Source of the DNA: Emiliania huxleyi CCMP1516
Lineage: Eukaryota; Haptophyta; Isochrysidales; Noelaerhabdaceae
DNA: 64,000 nt
Direction: 5' to 3'
Assembly (NCBI RefSeq): GCF_000372725.1
Contig: NW_005200690.1
Location: 124,001-188,000 of the forward strand
Shown piece by piece: positions 49,895 through 60,760 of this stretch. The position numbers and the translations under genes were made by a program. Under the pieces are notes generated by a model. That model worked only from the letters and a program-made list of their open reading frames with translations, searched no databases and was not told where the DNA came from. How positions within the stretch are numbered: position 1 is the first letter of the stretch; every line of letters starts with the position of its first letter.

Positions 49895-50617
49895 AGACGG
49901 CTCGCGGCCATCAGAGCGACCGCAAAGAAATTGGGAAAGCAACGAAGAAAAGAAAAAGAACGCGGGATGGAGGACGTCGGAGCGACTGCGACGATGTCAA
50001 GAGCCAGCCGTGATTTCTTTTTCTAAAACTTTGTGCGAGAGATTGTGGGTTGAGAGATTTGTGGGTTGAGAGACGTACGTATTTTTAGCTTACTGGGAGA
50101 AAAGGGAGAGGGGGTTGTGTTCTCTAGGCCCCTAGGTTGGTCACGATCGGGACGGATGACACGTCTGATGCAGACATGCGGTCACCCTCGATTCCTGTTT
50201 GAGAGAGAGATTTTTGAAAACCAACAAGAAATCACGACTCTCACTCTCTCACAGACACAGTCTGATCACAGTGATTTGGGCTCGGCAGCTTGTCAGCCCT
50301 CAGCCGAAGCTGGGGCCGGTCCCGTAGCCGAGAGAGCCCGCGCCGATGAGTTCGACGCGGTCGGGTTGAATGTTGAAGCCCTCTTCGATGCAGACGCAGG
50401 ACCAGGAGTGATAACCCATCGAGGTGGGAGCCGCCGCCTGCGGCATACATTCACTTGGCCGCTCCGTGTTTCTCGAGACCTCGAGAGAAGCCCGCCCGCA
50501 GGAAATAAATAAATAGAGCAGTCATCCCGCCCGCAGGAATAAATAAATAAATACACCCGCCCGCAGGCCTCCCCGAGTGGATGACTCTAACTTTCTTTTG
50601 GAAAGACGGCTCGCCGA
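49895..50617. other. Gene-poor, simple repeats
   Basis: Two copies of GAGAGATT(T)GTGGGTTG near 50040-50075, and two runs of AATAAATAAAT separated by CCCGCCCGCAGG (50500-50570). No gene supported. Confidence 0.55.
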
Positions 50618-51475
50618 ATGTCTACCCTTATTCTATCCATGCCAACGGTATTAGCTGCGTCGCCTCGCCCTGCGCTCGCCACCGCACTGAGAGGTGGTGG
50701 CGGTGATCACGCCTCTGAGCACGCCCTCAGCCAAGAAGCGTCGGCGCTGTTCAACAACCTGCGGACGCCTGCAGCACTGGTCGCGAGCGCGCTACTCGCC
50801 TCGGCTTTTGCGCTTCGCCCAGACGTCGGCGACGTCCCAAGCCTGACTGCTCTCAAGCGTCTCTATCTCCTCACCGCGGTGGCGTCGCTCTGCGCCGAGC
50901 TTCTCGCGGTTGTCGGCGCCACAACTGCTATCCAGAAGCTCGCGACCCGACCTCCGACTGCAGTGTACGGAGGCGACTCGCATTCGGTCACCGCGCTGCT
51001 TCATGCGCCGGCGTACGAGATCTACTGGGTGAGCTGCTCTGTCCATTTTCTTCTTGGCACGTTTGGGTTGGCAGCGATGATTGGGGTGCGAGCTTGGGTG
51101 TCCCTTCGTTCGACCGACCGGCTCCTCGGGCAGGCGATAGCGCTCACCGTCACCTCCTCCCTCCTGCTGATGAACTCCCTCTTCTCGGACGAGGCGGGTG
51201 GCTTCTGCCGCACAACGTGGCGCGGCGGCCAGCCAGCCAAACTGATCGACTGGGCAATCTCCATCCATGGCAGCCTGCGCGCTTCGCCTTCTCCCTTATG
51301 CGCCTCTGCCCGATCCCCGCTCTAGGCGTCGGTCTCGCGTCTCTTCCCGAGGTACGTGGCGCTCGTGTGCGGCCGCGCCGCCTCGGGCTCGCTGCTAACC
51401 CTCCTCTCCATCCTCTGCTTCGGACTCGCCGCGACCACGCTCCTACACGACGTGAGGAGAGAATCGGGGTATTAG
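50618..51475 (+). CDS. Predicted multi-pass membrane protein, unknown
   Basis: Exons 50618-51276 and 51352-51475, GC-AG intron of 75 bp, 260 residues. The first 30 residues (MSTLILSMPTVLAASPRPA) could be a targeting leader. Hydrophobic segments: PAALVASALLASAFAL, LKRLYLLTAVASLCAELLAV, YWVSCSVHFLLGTFGLAAMIG, LGQAIALTVTSSLLLMNSL and, from exon 2, SLLTLLSILCFGLAATTLL. Between helices 2 and 3 is a loop with TAIQKLATRPPTAVYGG. It resembles uncharacterised plastid or endomembrane proteins of algae; no function can be assigned. Confidence 0.65.
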
Positions 51476-51666
51476 GGTCGTGTAGGGTGCAGGGAGCGCG
51501 GGTGTGCAAAAGCTTAGAATGTCATTTTGCTACACGACTAAATCGGGAAGAATCGAAGAGACATCCACAAGCGAGGCCGGGGGAAGAGTGGCTCTCGGTC
51601 ACACCGCTCTCTCACTTACATAGTACGTACTTAGTCGCAAAATGCACTCGTCTCCATTAGTGCATT

Positions 51667-52422
51667 TCACCCGGCGACGGTCTCCGGCCGCACCTGTAAC
51701 CAGACCTCGTTCTCCCTCGCCCACGGCAGCGCGAAGAGCTCGTTGTACTGCGCGAGCAAAAGGCCTTCCACCGCCGCGCCATCGGCGAGCTCGACGCCAG
51801 CCTCGGAGAGCGACGCGATGAGCCGGTCGCGTGCGGAGAGGACCACGTCGGGGACAGCGTACCCGGAAAAGCAAGCGACCGCCACCACCAGCTGCTCCAC
51901 GCTCTTGCATGCGAGCATGTCATCCGCGAGCGGTGTCGGAGGCGGAACCGGCGTGGCAGCTGGGTCGAGCGGTGTATGGGGAGCCGGCAGCATGTACCAC
52001 ATCGTCTTTGGCCGCGCGAGAGGCCTCATAAGGCACGGCGCCGTCGCGGGCATCGCCAGCTGCGCCGAGTTTTCGCCTCGCTGAGCGTAGCCGCCGAGCA
52101 GCTCGTAGCCCTCGGGACGGCGCTCGTAGCTGCACTCGACCACCTGCATCGGCTGCAGCTCCCGAATCTCCCAGCCAGGGCCAGAGCGGAGCGTGGTGTA
52201 GGACGGCGTCTGCACGCCCAGCGCAGCGGCCTTTTTCGCGTTCTCCTCGGCCGTCGGCAGTGGCGGCGGCGGAGGCGGCGTAGCCGCCGCAAAGAGGCTG
52301 TCGAAAAGCCCTGCGGCCAGTCGGCCGCAGCGATGCCGGCGCGCTGCGGCTGGGCACGGCGTCGCGAAGGACGCGACGCTGTGGGCGCCGAGGAAGACTA
52401 GGATGGAGGAATACAGAGACAT
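51667..52422 (-). CDS. SOUL/heme-binding family protein, plastid-type leader
   Basis: ATG at 52422 (MSLYSSILVFLGAHSVASFA); 251 residues. The leader is a hydrophobic signal followed by SFATPCPAAARRHR, resembling the ASAFAP-type cleavage site and basic transit peptide of secondary-plastid proteins. The SOUL domain: TPSYTTLRSGPGWEIRELQP, VVECSYERRPEGYELLGGY, MPATAPCLM, TMWYMLPAPHTP, VAVACFSGYAVPDVVLSARD, LLAQYNELFALPWARENEVW. The last motif, YN-P-W-R-NEV, is diagnostic of the SOUL/HEBP family, which binds haem or tetrapyrroles. A role in plastid tetrapyrrole handling is likely but inferred. An upstream in-frame Met (52536) is rejected because it would add a basic, non-targeting extension. Confidence 0.88.
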   Translation of the reverse strand: MSLYSSILVFLGAHSVASFATPCPAAARRHRCGRLAAGLFDSLFAAATPPPPPPLPTAEENAKKAAALGVQTPSYTTLRSGPGWEIRELQPMQVVECSYERRPEGYELLGGYAQRGENSAQLAMPATAPCLMRPLARPKTMWYMLPAPHTPLDPAATPVPPPTPLADDMLACKSVEQLVVAVACFSGYAVPDVVLSARDRLIASLSEAGVELADGAAVEGLLLAQYNELFALPWARENEVWLQVRPETVAG

Positions 52423-52689
52423 TTGGGAGAGGTGTTTGTTGGAGAGACCGCAAAATCCCTGTGTGCCGTGTGGGCTCCGCGACTTTTTTTCTTTTTTCAG
52501 GCGTCGCTGCAGGTAATATGAAAATGGGCGACGCACAACACGCAGGCACAGCGCGCACCCCGCCCAATCCGCCGCCTTTTTCTTTTACGGTGGCAGTGCG
52601 CCGCCAAGCAGACAAGACTGACCTGGCAGAACCCCATGGCCATGCGGGACGGGGGGGGGGGGGGGGTGCGATGAAGTGAATGAAATCAA

Positions 52690-53660
52690 GCTCTGGACGC
52701 CCCCCTCAAGACCTCCTCGCCGGGCGTTGGCAACGCCTCGAGTGGCGGCACGCCCGCCTCCGTCGGCCACTCCTACGCCTTCGGCAACACCGAGGAGAAG
52801 GCCCGCCGCCTGAACATGGGCTGCAAGGCGTGCGGGCAGCCGGCCAACCCTTCTCCCACAAGACCGGCCACGGCTACGTCAAGGCGCACCGTGGTTTCTA
52901 CCACGACGCGATCTTTGTCAAGCGCAACAACTTCAACCTGCTGCTCCACGAGACGTTCGGCGGCGGCTTCTCGCCCACCGCCGCTCTCAAGCTGCGCCGC
53001 CTCGCGCGCAAAGTCGCGCGCGGCAGCGTTGACCGCACGGCCTACTAGCCCAAGTGCTCGCTCTCTTTTATGTCCCACCATGCAGAGCGCATCTCTCTCT
53101 CTGTTGTGCGAGGCGTGAACCGCGCCATTCGCTCTCACCTGGCAACCCTGTCTCACTGCACGTCTCGCGCGCGCGTGAACAGGGCTCCAGGCCCCAAATG
53201 ACGTGTGAGTGTTAGAGTTGTTTGGTATTGCTAAAAAAAACCAAGCAGTTCCTCCACGACCACGTGTTTGCCAAGGAAGCGGTGGGCACCAACACGGACC
53301 GGACGGTGTATCGTGGGGCGGCGTCGGCGAGCGCCTCCTCCTTTGTCGTCCACCACACGCAGCAGATCTCCATGGCGGCGGTGGCGGGCGACGCCGAAAA
53401 ACAAACATCAACAAGCAGGCGCGCACTGTGCGCACCAACTGGATCAAGAACAAGCAAGCGGCAAACGGCCTCTTGTCCTCGGCCCCAGTGTGGGGGGTGC
53501 CCGCGCCGCCTAGCTCTGCGGACGGGCCCCTCCACCCTTCACGTACGGACCATGTCCATGTCCATGTCCATGTCCATGTCCATGTCCATGTCCATGTCCA
53601 TGTCCATGTCCATGTAGTCCCCACACTCGCTGTCGTGGGATCGCTTGTCATGTGAAGAGA
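52690..53660 (+). pseudogene. Degenerate repeated gene with a repeat-A copy (A at 53019-53237)
   Basis: Coding-like sequence: VGHSYAFGNTEEKARRLNMG, CKACGQPANP, a 1-bp loss at ACCCTTCTCC, then GHGYVKAHRGFYHDAIFVKR, LLLHETFGGGFSPTAALKLR, and GSVDRTAY plus stop. Repeat A follows directly, then a second coding-like part (FVVHHTQQISMAAVAGDAE, frameshift, KQARTVRTNWIKNKQAANGL). Relatives: the A copies, and 21728-22028. It is a multi-copy gene, broken here; the protein is not recognised. Confidence 0.65.
53550..53616 (+). repeat. (CATGTC)n hexanucleotide array
   Basis: About eleven copies of CATGTC. The homologous position in the 22-kb copy has a single CATG, so the array expanded after duplication. 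Confidence 0.95.
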
Positions 53661-53913
53661 GTGCGTTGTGTTGGAGCACTTGGAGCACTTGGAGTGCAGT
53701 CATCAGCCTCACATCCAGGGCCGGGGAGCTAAGAAGCGCACCCAGCGGGCCGGATGATCGGGATCGGGTTACGGGCTAGAGAGCCCTAGCCCTGGGCGCT
53801 GGGGGGTGCGCGTTCGCAGGGAAAGGGCCGTAAAGTAAACAAACACGGTCTCCGAGGGTTAGCTCCGCGCTCCGGGTTTCCCCTAGCAGCAGACCGCCCC
53901 CTCTACTCGGAGC

Positions 53914-53963
53914 AAAGAAAGAAAGAAAACAGACAAGGGAGGGATGGGAGGACGGCACGCCGC
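53914..53963 (-). mobile_element. Repeat H insertion (50 bp) with 8-bp TSD
   Basis: CTCGGAGC at 53906-53913 and 53964-53971 flanks a short H copy (GAAA tail, then GACAAGGGAGGGATGGGAGG and GGCACGCC). Confidence 0.85.
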
Positions 53964-53984
53964 CTCGGAGCTATAATGAACACC

Positions 53985-54525
53985 CCCACTTCTACTGTGC
54001 CGTATCAAAGTCTGTGCACAAGTGTGAACAGCAGCTCCTGACCACGGCGCCGCAGGCGCCTGTTGATAGGTCCACAGGTGATAGCCCTGGATAGGCAATG
54101 CATACGCCTAGTCGGGCCTCGGATCGCCCGACCGCGTCCCGGTGCTCTGTGGTCGGATTTGTGACGCCGCCGCACCGCGCGCCGCGGCCGGGGGCCCTCC
54201 AGAGGCCGAGGATGGCCGTGACGGACCGGGACGAGCTCTAGGTACTAGGAGGTTCAGTGTCAGTGTATATATTGTAGAGACTAATCATGTCCACAATATC
54301 TCTTAGTCGAGCTAAGCCTGGGAAGGCGATGCCGGGGCCGTACAGCAGCTTGATGGTGCTTCGCCGGCGTGCGTCCCGGAGCGGTCCCGGATGGGCGGTC
54401 CGTGGGAGGAAAACGAGGATCAGCGCCGTCGGCGCTCTGATTCGACTTTTAACTTCAAACAAAGACAGTCGCACGCGCCGCGCTGCGGCGCGTGCGACTG
54501 TCAGGAGCGGATCCGTCAGTTAGTC
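53985..54525 (-). repeat. Repeat C, uninterrupted copy
   Basis: Reverse-strand match to 61828-62028 plus 63026-63385. It contains CACGCGCCGCGCTGCGGCGC (a palindrome) near one end and CCGTATCAAAGTCTGTGC at the other. It gives the empty site (GCGATGCC, 54326-54333) for element G. No coding potential recognised. Confidence 0.85.
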
Positions 54526-54526
54526 A

Positions 54527-54797
54527 TAGTAGGTAGGTAGAAAGGTGAAGAACAGCCAGACTCGGACTGGACACCAACGCGGTATGGGTGGACGCTAGAC
54601 AGATGATGACGACACGCACGAGCGACACACAGAGACAGACAAGCAGGCTCACAAGACACAGTCGTGTTCACGCCCGCATGGGAAAATCAGTAAATAAATA
54701 AATAAATAAAACGCACACACCAAACAAGGGGTGGGAGAAAGGACAGGGTCCCCACCTGCGCGAGCAGGATCTTGTAAGGACGATCAGGGAATTATCA
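54527..54797. repeat. Repeat B (54527-54615) and reversed repeat I (54693-54797)
   Basis: Repeat B: GGTAGGTAGAAAGGTGAAGA ... CGGACTGGACACCAACGCGG. Repeat I reversed: AATAAATAAATAAAACGCAC ... GATCTTGTAAGGACGATCAG; ATCAGT on both sides may be a short target duplication. Confidence 0.7.
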
Positions 54798-54862
54798 GTG
54801 TTGTGGCCGAGAAGAATTCTTTCCCGAGCTCGACGAGCCACTGCGACAACGCCCACCGCAGC

Positions 54863-55564
54863 ATGCTTCTCCTGCTAGTGCTCTCCAGTGCTACAGCTGT
54901 GCAGCTGCCGCAGGCTCCGTCATGCAGCACTCGCGGTGCTACCCGAGGCGCCTTTCTCCGCAGCGCGCTTGCCGCAGTGAGCGTCTGTGGAGGAGCGAGA
55001 CAGGCGATTGCTCAGGATGTGGCCGACATCCCTGCATCTGGGCTCGTGTTCAAGGACACGATTAAGATTGAGGGCTTCACTGACCCGAAGGTGGGCGCGG
55101 GCACGATCGCACACCTTCACGACATAGCCCCTGCAGGGTCGGCTGGCTCTCCCTGTTAGGTCTCCGGCGTCAAGCTGTACGTGGCCGATTTCCAGAGACC
55201 AATCACCGAGAAGCTGCAGAAGGACTTTTTCAACGACCCGACGCAGGCCAATCGTGCAGCGTGTGGGCCCGTCCTCCATGCTAGGAGGTGTGTAACACTG
55301 ACTGACTGACTGACGCAGGCCAGCGTCACCTGTGCTCGGACCGGGCCAGTCAAGCTGCTCGAGGCGGTGGAGCCGAATGGCGAGGGCGAGGAGGTATTCA
55401 GCCAGTCCAGGTCGCTCTTTTTCAAGTCCGTGAAGGTGCGGCGCGTGTACGATAAGGAGGCAAACACGATCGTCTACGTGTCCTACTCGGTCCGGCTGTC
55501 GAAGAGCGAGGACGACAACAAGTCGCGCTTCAAGTCCACGATGTGCACCGTCCCGCTTGGGTGA
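54863..55564 (+). CDS. CreA family protein, plastid/lumen-targeted
   Basis: Exons 54863-55090, 55160-55246, 55319-55564, 186 residues. The leader MLLLLVLSSATAVQLPQAPS is a signal peptide, followed by RGAFLRSALAAVSVCGGARQ ending near AIAQ, consistent with plastid then lumen targeting. The mature part, GLVFKDTIKIEGFTDPKV, SGVKLYVADFQRPITEKL, DFFNDPTQASVTCARTGPV, SLFFKSVKVRRVYDKEANT, VYVSYSVRL, is the CreA family (DUF/pfam CreA), small periplasmic proteins in bacteria and plastid homologues in algae, of unknown function. Intron 1 is GT-AG. Intron 2 is GC-AG, with GACGCAGGCCA on both sides of it. Confidence 0.88.
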
Positions 55565-56688
55565 CAGCCCGGGGAGGGCGGGGTTTTCGCGTCTGATTCA
55601 CTGTGCATGCATGGCGTACCGGGCGGTGCGCGTGAGGTTTCATGCGCGGCGCTGTAGCAGACCGTTCTACGTGCGTGCATACCATCAGGCCGTTGGTCTC
55701 GGCCCCGCATGACGATGCACGGAGTATAGCTACGTAGCGGAGAGCGTCGGTCCGCAGCCGCTGCACACTTCGCATCTTCGCTGCACGGCTGAAGCGGGCT
55801 GTCGGCTCTAGTAGGTAGTCGGCGCGGAGACGCTGCCCCTAGGCGCTAGGGCGGGGGCTTCCCCGCTGGTCCTTTTCGTTTTGCAGCTCGAGGCAGCACA
55901 TGCACATGTGCATGTGCATGCACATGAACATGTGCATGTCAAATCGCTAAAAACTAAAATCACACACCGAGAATAATAGGTAATAGCAAGTGACGGATTG
56001 CGAGGTGTTATCCCGTTCCCGGTTATGCTTATATGTGGGCCAAATGCCGATTGCCGTCTGATGTGCGATGGCGCCATCATAGGGGGAGGAAAGCGATCGA
56101 AAACACGAAAAGCGCGCGGACCGCAGGATATTTGCGCGACACCCCGTACCACGTACAGACCCACCTACAGACGGGCCCACTGAGAGGGTCGGACTCGTGG
56201 CTGGCCGTACCCCAACTTCACAACCATTTTCGTCGTCGGGGGCGGGGCTGGCCACCCTTATTCCCAGCCGCAGAACGGTCTGTGAGACGCACGTTCACCG
56301 GCCGCGTCGCCCGTCATCCGATCTTCGGTCCTGCGACCACGGCGGACGATGGCGCGGGCGGCCGTCACGCTCCCAAGCTGGCCGCGAATCGGACGGATGC
56401 CAACCGCGCTCGCGCGGCGGCGAGCGGCGCGGCGGCGAGCGCGAGCGCGAACGCGAGTGACGAGTCCAGTCGCGACGCCTCGGCACGCGCGCATCGTCGT
56501 CGCCGCGCACCTCGCCCCTCCCGCGCCACGCTCCCTCTCGCCCGCTTGCCCTGAATGCCACGTGGCCGTACAAGCGTCCCTCCCGCCCTCCCTCCCCCCG
56601 CTCGCGCTCCCGCCCCTCCTCGCGCCCCTCCTCGCGCCTCTCCTCCCGCCTGGGCGGCCGCCGGGAGGACGCGTCCGGGACGGCCCGC
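55565..56688. other. Intergenic; palindromic GTGCAT array
   Basis: 55894-55942 is an array of ACATGTGCATGTGCATGC-type words. ORFs elsewhere (for example an Arg/Ser-rich minus-strand frame at 56295-56573) are low complexity, and I do not call them genes. Confidence 0.5.
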
Positions 56689-58092
56689 CTACAAAAGAAG
56701 CGCGGGCGGCTGGACGGGGTGTCTTAGTACCGCTCGCGTGCGTCGCGGCCCCCGCTTGCGAAAGGCGAACGTGAAGTAGAGCCCCGCTACCCTTGCCTCA
56801 GCCTCACTCAGCTCCGGCAAGCCGCCCCTTCCGCCGCCGCCGCCGCCGCCGCCCGCCGGTCGCAGCATGCTCTCGAGCGACAGCGCCTCGAGCCCGTGAT
56901 TGTCGGCGAGGCGCGCGAGCTGCCGCCGCGAGGTGAGGTACTCGTGCGCGTCGCCCAGCCCGTCCGAGTCCTGGCGGAAGAGGAGGAAGTGTCTCGGAAC
57001 TGTCTAGGAAGTGCCTGTGCCACAAGGCGGTGTGCGGGCTCGCCTGCGTGACCGTGTCCTCGAGGGAGAAGAAGAGAGCGCGGCCAAACTCGTCGGACTC
57101 GCCCAACCCCTCGCCGCCCTCGCCGCGGCCGGCTGCCGCCTCCTCCAGCAGCCTGAGCCGCAGCACGAAGGGCACCTGCGGCGGCTGGGTCGACCGGCGC
57201 GACAGCCGAGGGGGCAGGGGGAGGGCGCGTCAGCGGCGGCGGCGAGGGAGGCGAGACGGGCGCGAGCGCATGCGCCCTCCTGCCCCTCTCGCACCCTCCC
57301 GGCAGCCACGCGAGCATAAGCGCACCTGCAGCGTGACCGAGCTGGACCCGCCGAGGGCGGTCAGCACGGCATCTGCGTCGGGCGCCGTCCCGAAAAAGAT
57401 GCCGCCCGGCCGCAGCAGCGAGCTCACCTGCCAAACCAGCTCCCTTCTGATCGACGCGTACACACTACACACGCGTGCAAGCCAGCTCAGTGCTCGCCTG
57501 CCGGAGCAGCGCAGACGCGACTGCCTCCGAGCCAAAGGCGAACTGGACGCAAAACATGGCAGAGATGGCGTCGGCACCGCCGCCGCCGCCGCCGCGCGCC
57601 ACCTCCGGCTCGAGCTCTTCGGCGAAGTCGGGCGCCAGCATGCTGAGCTGCCGCCAGGCGATGGCGGTGTGCGCCCGCCCACCCCCGCCCCGGCCGTCCG
57701 TCTCGCGGCTGCGCGCCTCGTCGAGCTGCGCGGCCGAGAGGTCCATCGCGACGACGTGCTGCGTGGCGACGGGCAGAGGTTCCGTCAGCTCTGTGAAAGC
57801 GGTGGTGGCAGCGGGGGCGGGGGCGGCGGCGTTGCCGCACATGGACGCGAGCATCACGCCATTTGGCGATGTCCCCGCCCCGGCCACATCCAATGTCGAT
57901 CAGGAGCCGCGCGTCCCGCGCGTGGGACTGGATGAGCTGCCGCTTGACGGAGTTCGCGTAGCGCTTGTAAGTGAAGAGCACGCCCGCCCGACGGGCCGCG
58001 AGGGCGTCGCGCAAGTTCGTGTGCTTGTGCGCCTGTGAGTCGTAGTGGACCTGCACGCCCGATGCCGCGCCAGATGCGGCTCGCCTGTCCAT
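56689..58092 (-). CDS. mRNA cap guanine-N7 methyltransferase
   Basis: Five exons: 57858-58092, 57498-57790, 57327-57427 (approximately; the last coding base is 57326), 57044-57175, 56689-56970, joined in frame to about 347 residues. VQVHYDSQAHKHTNLRDALA and FTYKRYANSVKRQLI match the N-terminal helix region of RNMT/Abd1. Motif I is LLIDIGCGRGGDIAKW, strand 2 VVAMDLSAAQLDEA, then ISAMFCVQFAFGSEA (the cap-binding QF pair), LLRPGGIFFGTAPDADAVL, and the C-terminal EYLTSRRQLARLADNHGLE and VAGLYFTFAFRKR. It methylates N7 of the mRNA cap guanosine in the nucleus. Introns 2 and 4 are GC-AG. An upstream exon-like stretch (58231-58352) could belong to a 5' exon cut by element D. Confidence 0.87.
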
Positions 58093-58230
58093 TTCTGTCG
58101 GCGCGCGTGGCGTCGGAGGAAGAGCATGGAGCCCCCCCCCCCCCCCCCCCGAGGGAGATGGAAACGGAGGAGATGAGGAGCGTGCAGCGTGTGTGCCCTC
58201 AGGCGTGGTGCGTGCGTGTGCCAGCTGTGG

Positions 58231-58355
58231 GTTTGACGCACCCTCGTTGACGACAAGGTAACCACCGCTTTCGTCCTTGGCCAGCACCTTGCCCGCCAGC
58301 TCCTTTGCCTTCTGTGCGCCTGCCGCCGCGTACTCTTTGCCAATCGCCGCATACT
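58231..58355 (-). pseudogene. Exon-like stretch abutting element D
   Basis: The minus strand reads AEYAAIGKEYAAAGAQKAKE, LAGKVLAKDESGGYLVVNEG and ASNPQLAHA in one open frame from the element-D junction at 58356. It may be a 5' exon of the cap methyltransferase or the remains of another gene, cut off by D. A homopolymer of C at 58130-58150 separates it from the methyltransferase exon. Confidence 0.4.
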
Positions 58356-59268
58356 CGGCTGCGGAGCTGTAGAGATGTAGAGTGTAGAGCGCTGCAGAGC
58401 TGTAGAGATGTAGAGCGCTGGTGGAGCGCTGTAGAGCTGTAGAGCTCTACATCCGGCGCGTGACGAACTGCGTGCGTTGTAGAGCGATGTAGAGCGCGCG
58501 ATTTTGCTGTAGAGTTTGTTGTAGAGGCTCTACAGCCAACCAAACCGCCGGGAAGGCAGTGACTCAAAGAGGTCGAGCCGCGCTAATGGGGTGTCTCCGA
58601 GCTTACTGGAGCTCTGATGGACGGCCCTGACTATCCCTGACACACAGAGAGTCACTCTGACGACACACAACACCCTGCAACTGCGTCATGACCAGTCTGC
58701 CATGCGTCGCCGGTGCCGCATTCGTCGCTGTGCTTCTTTAGCAGGCGGTGGACTGTCGGCTGCGAGGATGGTCGCATTTGCGCGAGGCGAGGCGAGCATT
58801 CAGGCGCGTTGCATGCGCCATGACTCGCGCCAGCGCGTGCGGGAGCTTCTGGCTGAGCGTTGAGTCCAGGCGAGTTGCGCTGGCCACTATCGCTACGCCG
58901 AGCCGAGCTGACGCGCCGAGGCGCCGGCCAGTCGCAGCCGTGAGGCATGCCACAGCAGCAGAGGCACCTGCCACCCATTGGGCGGGCAGACAGAAGGCCA
59001 GGGCAGCACTGGCAAGTGCAACGCGCCTCATGTCGGAGAGCGACCGTGCCTCGTTCGCCGCTTATCATGTAGAGTTCGTTGTAGAGATTTCACGTTGTAG
59101 AGCGCCTCTACATCGCTCTACAACGCACGCAGTTCGTCACGCGGCGGATGTAGACGAGCTCTACAGCTCTACAGCGCTCTACAGCGCTCTACAGCGCTCT
59201 ACAGCGCTCTACATCTCTACAGCTCTACAGCGCTCTACACTCTACATCCTCTATACACCCTCCCTCAG
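58356..59268 (-). mobile_element. Element D, copy 3 (one end truncated)
   Basis: The outer end at 59268 is intact (CTACATCCTCTATACACCCT then CCCTCAG). The other end begins within the TGTAGAG array and lacks the terminal CTGAGGGAGGG. No target duplication is found, as expected for a truncated copy. Confidence 0.85.
58738..59031 (-). CDS. ORF of element D, copy 3
   Basis: Intact 97-residue ORF, differing from copy 1 at a handful of residues (for example QWVAGASAAV for QWVGGASAAV). Same caveats as copy 1: it may be coding or simply conserved by recent descent. Confidence 0.35.
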   Translation of the reverse strand: MRRVALASAALAFCLPAQWVAGASAAVACLTAATGRRLGASARLGVAIVASATRLDSTLSQKLPHALARVMAHATRLNARLASRKCDHPRSRQSTAC

Positions 59269-59434
59269 GAGCCCTTGTGTGAGAGCCGGAGGTGCGTGTA
59301 AGCCAGTCCGCGCCAGTCCGCGCCCTTGTCGTGCCAGTGTGCTGTGAGAGAGGCTTGTATTTTAAGAATTCTTTTCGCAGGAAGAACAACTTGAATCCGC
59401 GAATTTGGCTTCCAATCTCCTGCCCTTGGTCGAT

Positions 59435-60661
59435 CTACTCGGAGTACTTCCAGAACGACCTGTCCTGTGCGGCCGATCTCCGGCACGAGAGAAGCGGCAC
59501 AGTGCTACCTATGGTGTCCACCTGCGGGCGGTGCCCCTCGACGGGCAGTGCCATCCCTCGCAGGTGTGCGGACGTTGAGAAGGTTGAGCCACCCTCCAAC
59601 ATCAGGTGCTCTCGCGCGGTGCTGAACGCAAGCCATCCCAGCACGGAGGCGTGGTGCACGACATAGCTAGCGTTGATCCGCGCGAGATTCAGCAAAATGC
59701 CAGAGTGCCAACGCAACGCCGACCACTCCGCCGGCGTGAGCACCGAGCCGGTCGGGCCGAACCACAACGGGAGGGTGACGTTCGGTCGGGTCCGGTGCTG
59801 CACGTCCACAGGGCGAACGCCGCGGACCGTGTGCTCCGGCACGATATTCCACCGGCTGCCACGCATTCGCAATCGGATCGAGTCCAAGACGGCGTCAATA
59901 GCCGGCGGACTGTCTGACATCGCGAACAACGTCTCACATCCCCTTCCTCCAGCTCCACCGCCGCCAGCGGCGCCGCCCGTCCACTCGGCCATACAGCCTT
60001 GCCAATGCCTGATGCTCGTGGGATTTGCGCGCTCGGACTTGTCGCCGGTCCGCAGGTGCACCGCGGCGGCAATGCCTCGGCCCGCGCAGCCGTCGGTGAG
60101 GTACTCGAGGTAATCATTGAGCGCTGCATCCGCCTCAGGGGTCAGCTTCGTCAGCAGCCAGTGGGCAGCCACGGCATTAATGAATGCCATATCTGCCGTC
60201 TCGTTTTTCGTCGCTCCAGCCTTCTCGAGTGCCTTCACGAGCCCATGCTGCCCATACTTTGGCATTTCTGTGAACGGCTGCGCCATCCAGCTCACCGCCA
60301 CGTTGCCCGGTCGGGCGCACGCCGCCGCCATCCGCTGCGCTCCCACCTGCTTAAAGGTCGTCGCACGCAACGCGCTCCAACGCTGACTAGCACCGCGCCC
60401 GCACGAGAGCGAGTATTCTCCCGGCGCAAACAGCCGCAGCAGCACTGGGTGGTCCATCACGAAGCACCGCTGCGAGCTCACCGCTGTGAGCCAAGCCGTC
60501 AAGAATGTGAGGATCCAGTTGCCGAGGCCCGAAGGCAAAGTCTGCGGGCCCGCGATGCGAACCTGCCCACGAGCGCCATTCCTGCCGGCCTCCACGCCGG
60601 CCTCGTAGTCACGGCCCAGCGCGTTGGCAACAGCACGCACGTGCTCCACCTGCGAAGGCAT
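59435..60661 (-). CDS. Glycosyltransferase-like protein, possibly fucosyltransferase fold
   Basis: Intronless, 408 residues, MPSQVEHVRAVANALGRDYE. LPSGLGNWILTFLTAWLTAV resembles the Gly-x-Gly-Asn start of GDP-fucose-type GT-B enzymes, and GIAAAVHLRTGD the V-H-x-R-[RT]-x-D motif that contacts the donor in alpha-1,6- and O-fucosyltransferases. The later CETLFAMSDSPPAIDAVLDS is the F-x-x-S-D strand of the same group. The C-terminal half has WFGPTGSVLTPAEWSAL and VVHHASVLGWLAFS. No transmembrane anchor is visible at the N-terminus; an upstream exon may be missing. An internal 85-bp piece was copied to 11905-11989. The fold call is by motif only. Confidence 0.6.
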   Translation of the reverse strand: MPSQVEHVRAVANALGRDYEAGVEAGRNGARGQVRIAGPQTLPSGLGNWILTFLTAWLTAVSSQRCFVMDHPVLLRLFAPGEYSLSCGRGASQRWSALRATTFKQVGAQRMAAACARPGNVAVSWMAQPFTEMPKYGQHGLVKALEKAGATKNETADMAFINAVAAHWLLTKLTPEADAALNDYLEYLTDGCAGRGIAAAVHLRTGDKSERANPTSIRHWQGCMAEWTGGAAGGGGAGGRGCETLFAMSDSPPAIDAVLDSIRLRMRGSRWNIVPEHTVRGVRPVDVQHRTRPNVTLPLWFGPTGSVLTPAEWSALRWHSGILLNLARINASYVVHHASVLGWLAFSTAREHLMLEGGSTFSTSAHLRGMALPVEGHRPQVDTIGSTVPLLSCRRSAAQDRSFWKYSE

Positions 60662-60760
60662 TCCGGCTTTCAGTAGTCACGGCCACAGCGTTGCCTCTAC
60701 TATGTGACGGGCGCTAACAAAAGAATTTTCGCATCTCGCACAGCACGATTCACGCGACAA

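Noticed and set aside
53260-53651. Minus-strand ORF reading a long Thr-Trp repeat
   Set aside because: It is the translation of the CATGTC microsatellite, not a protein repeat.
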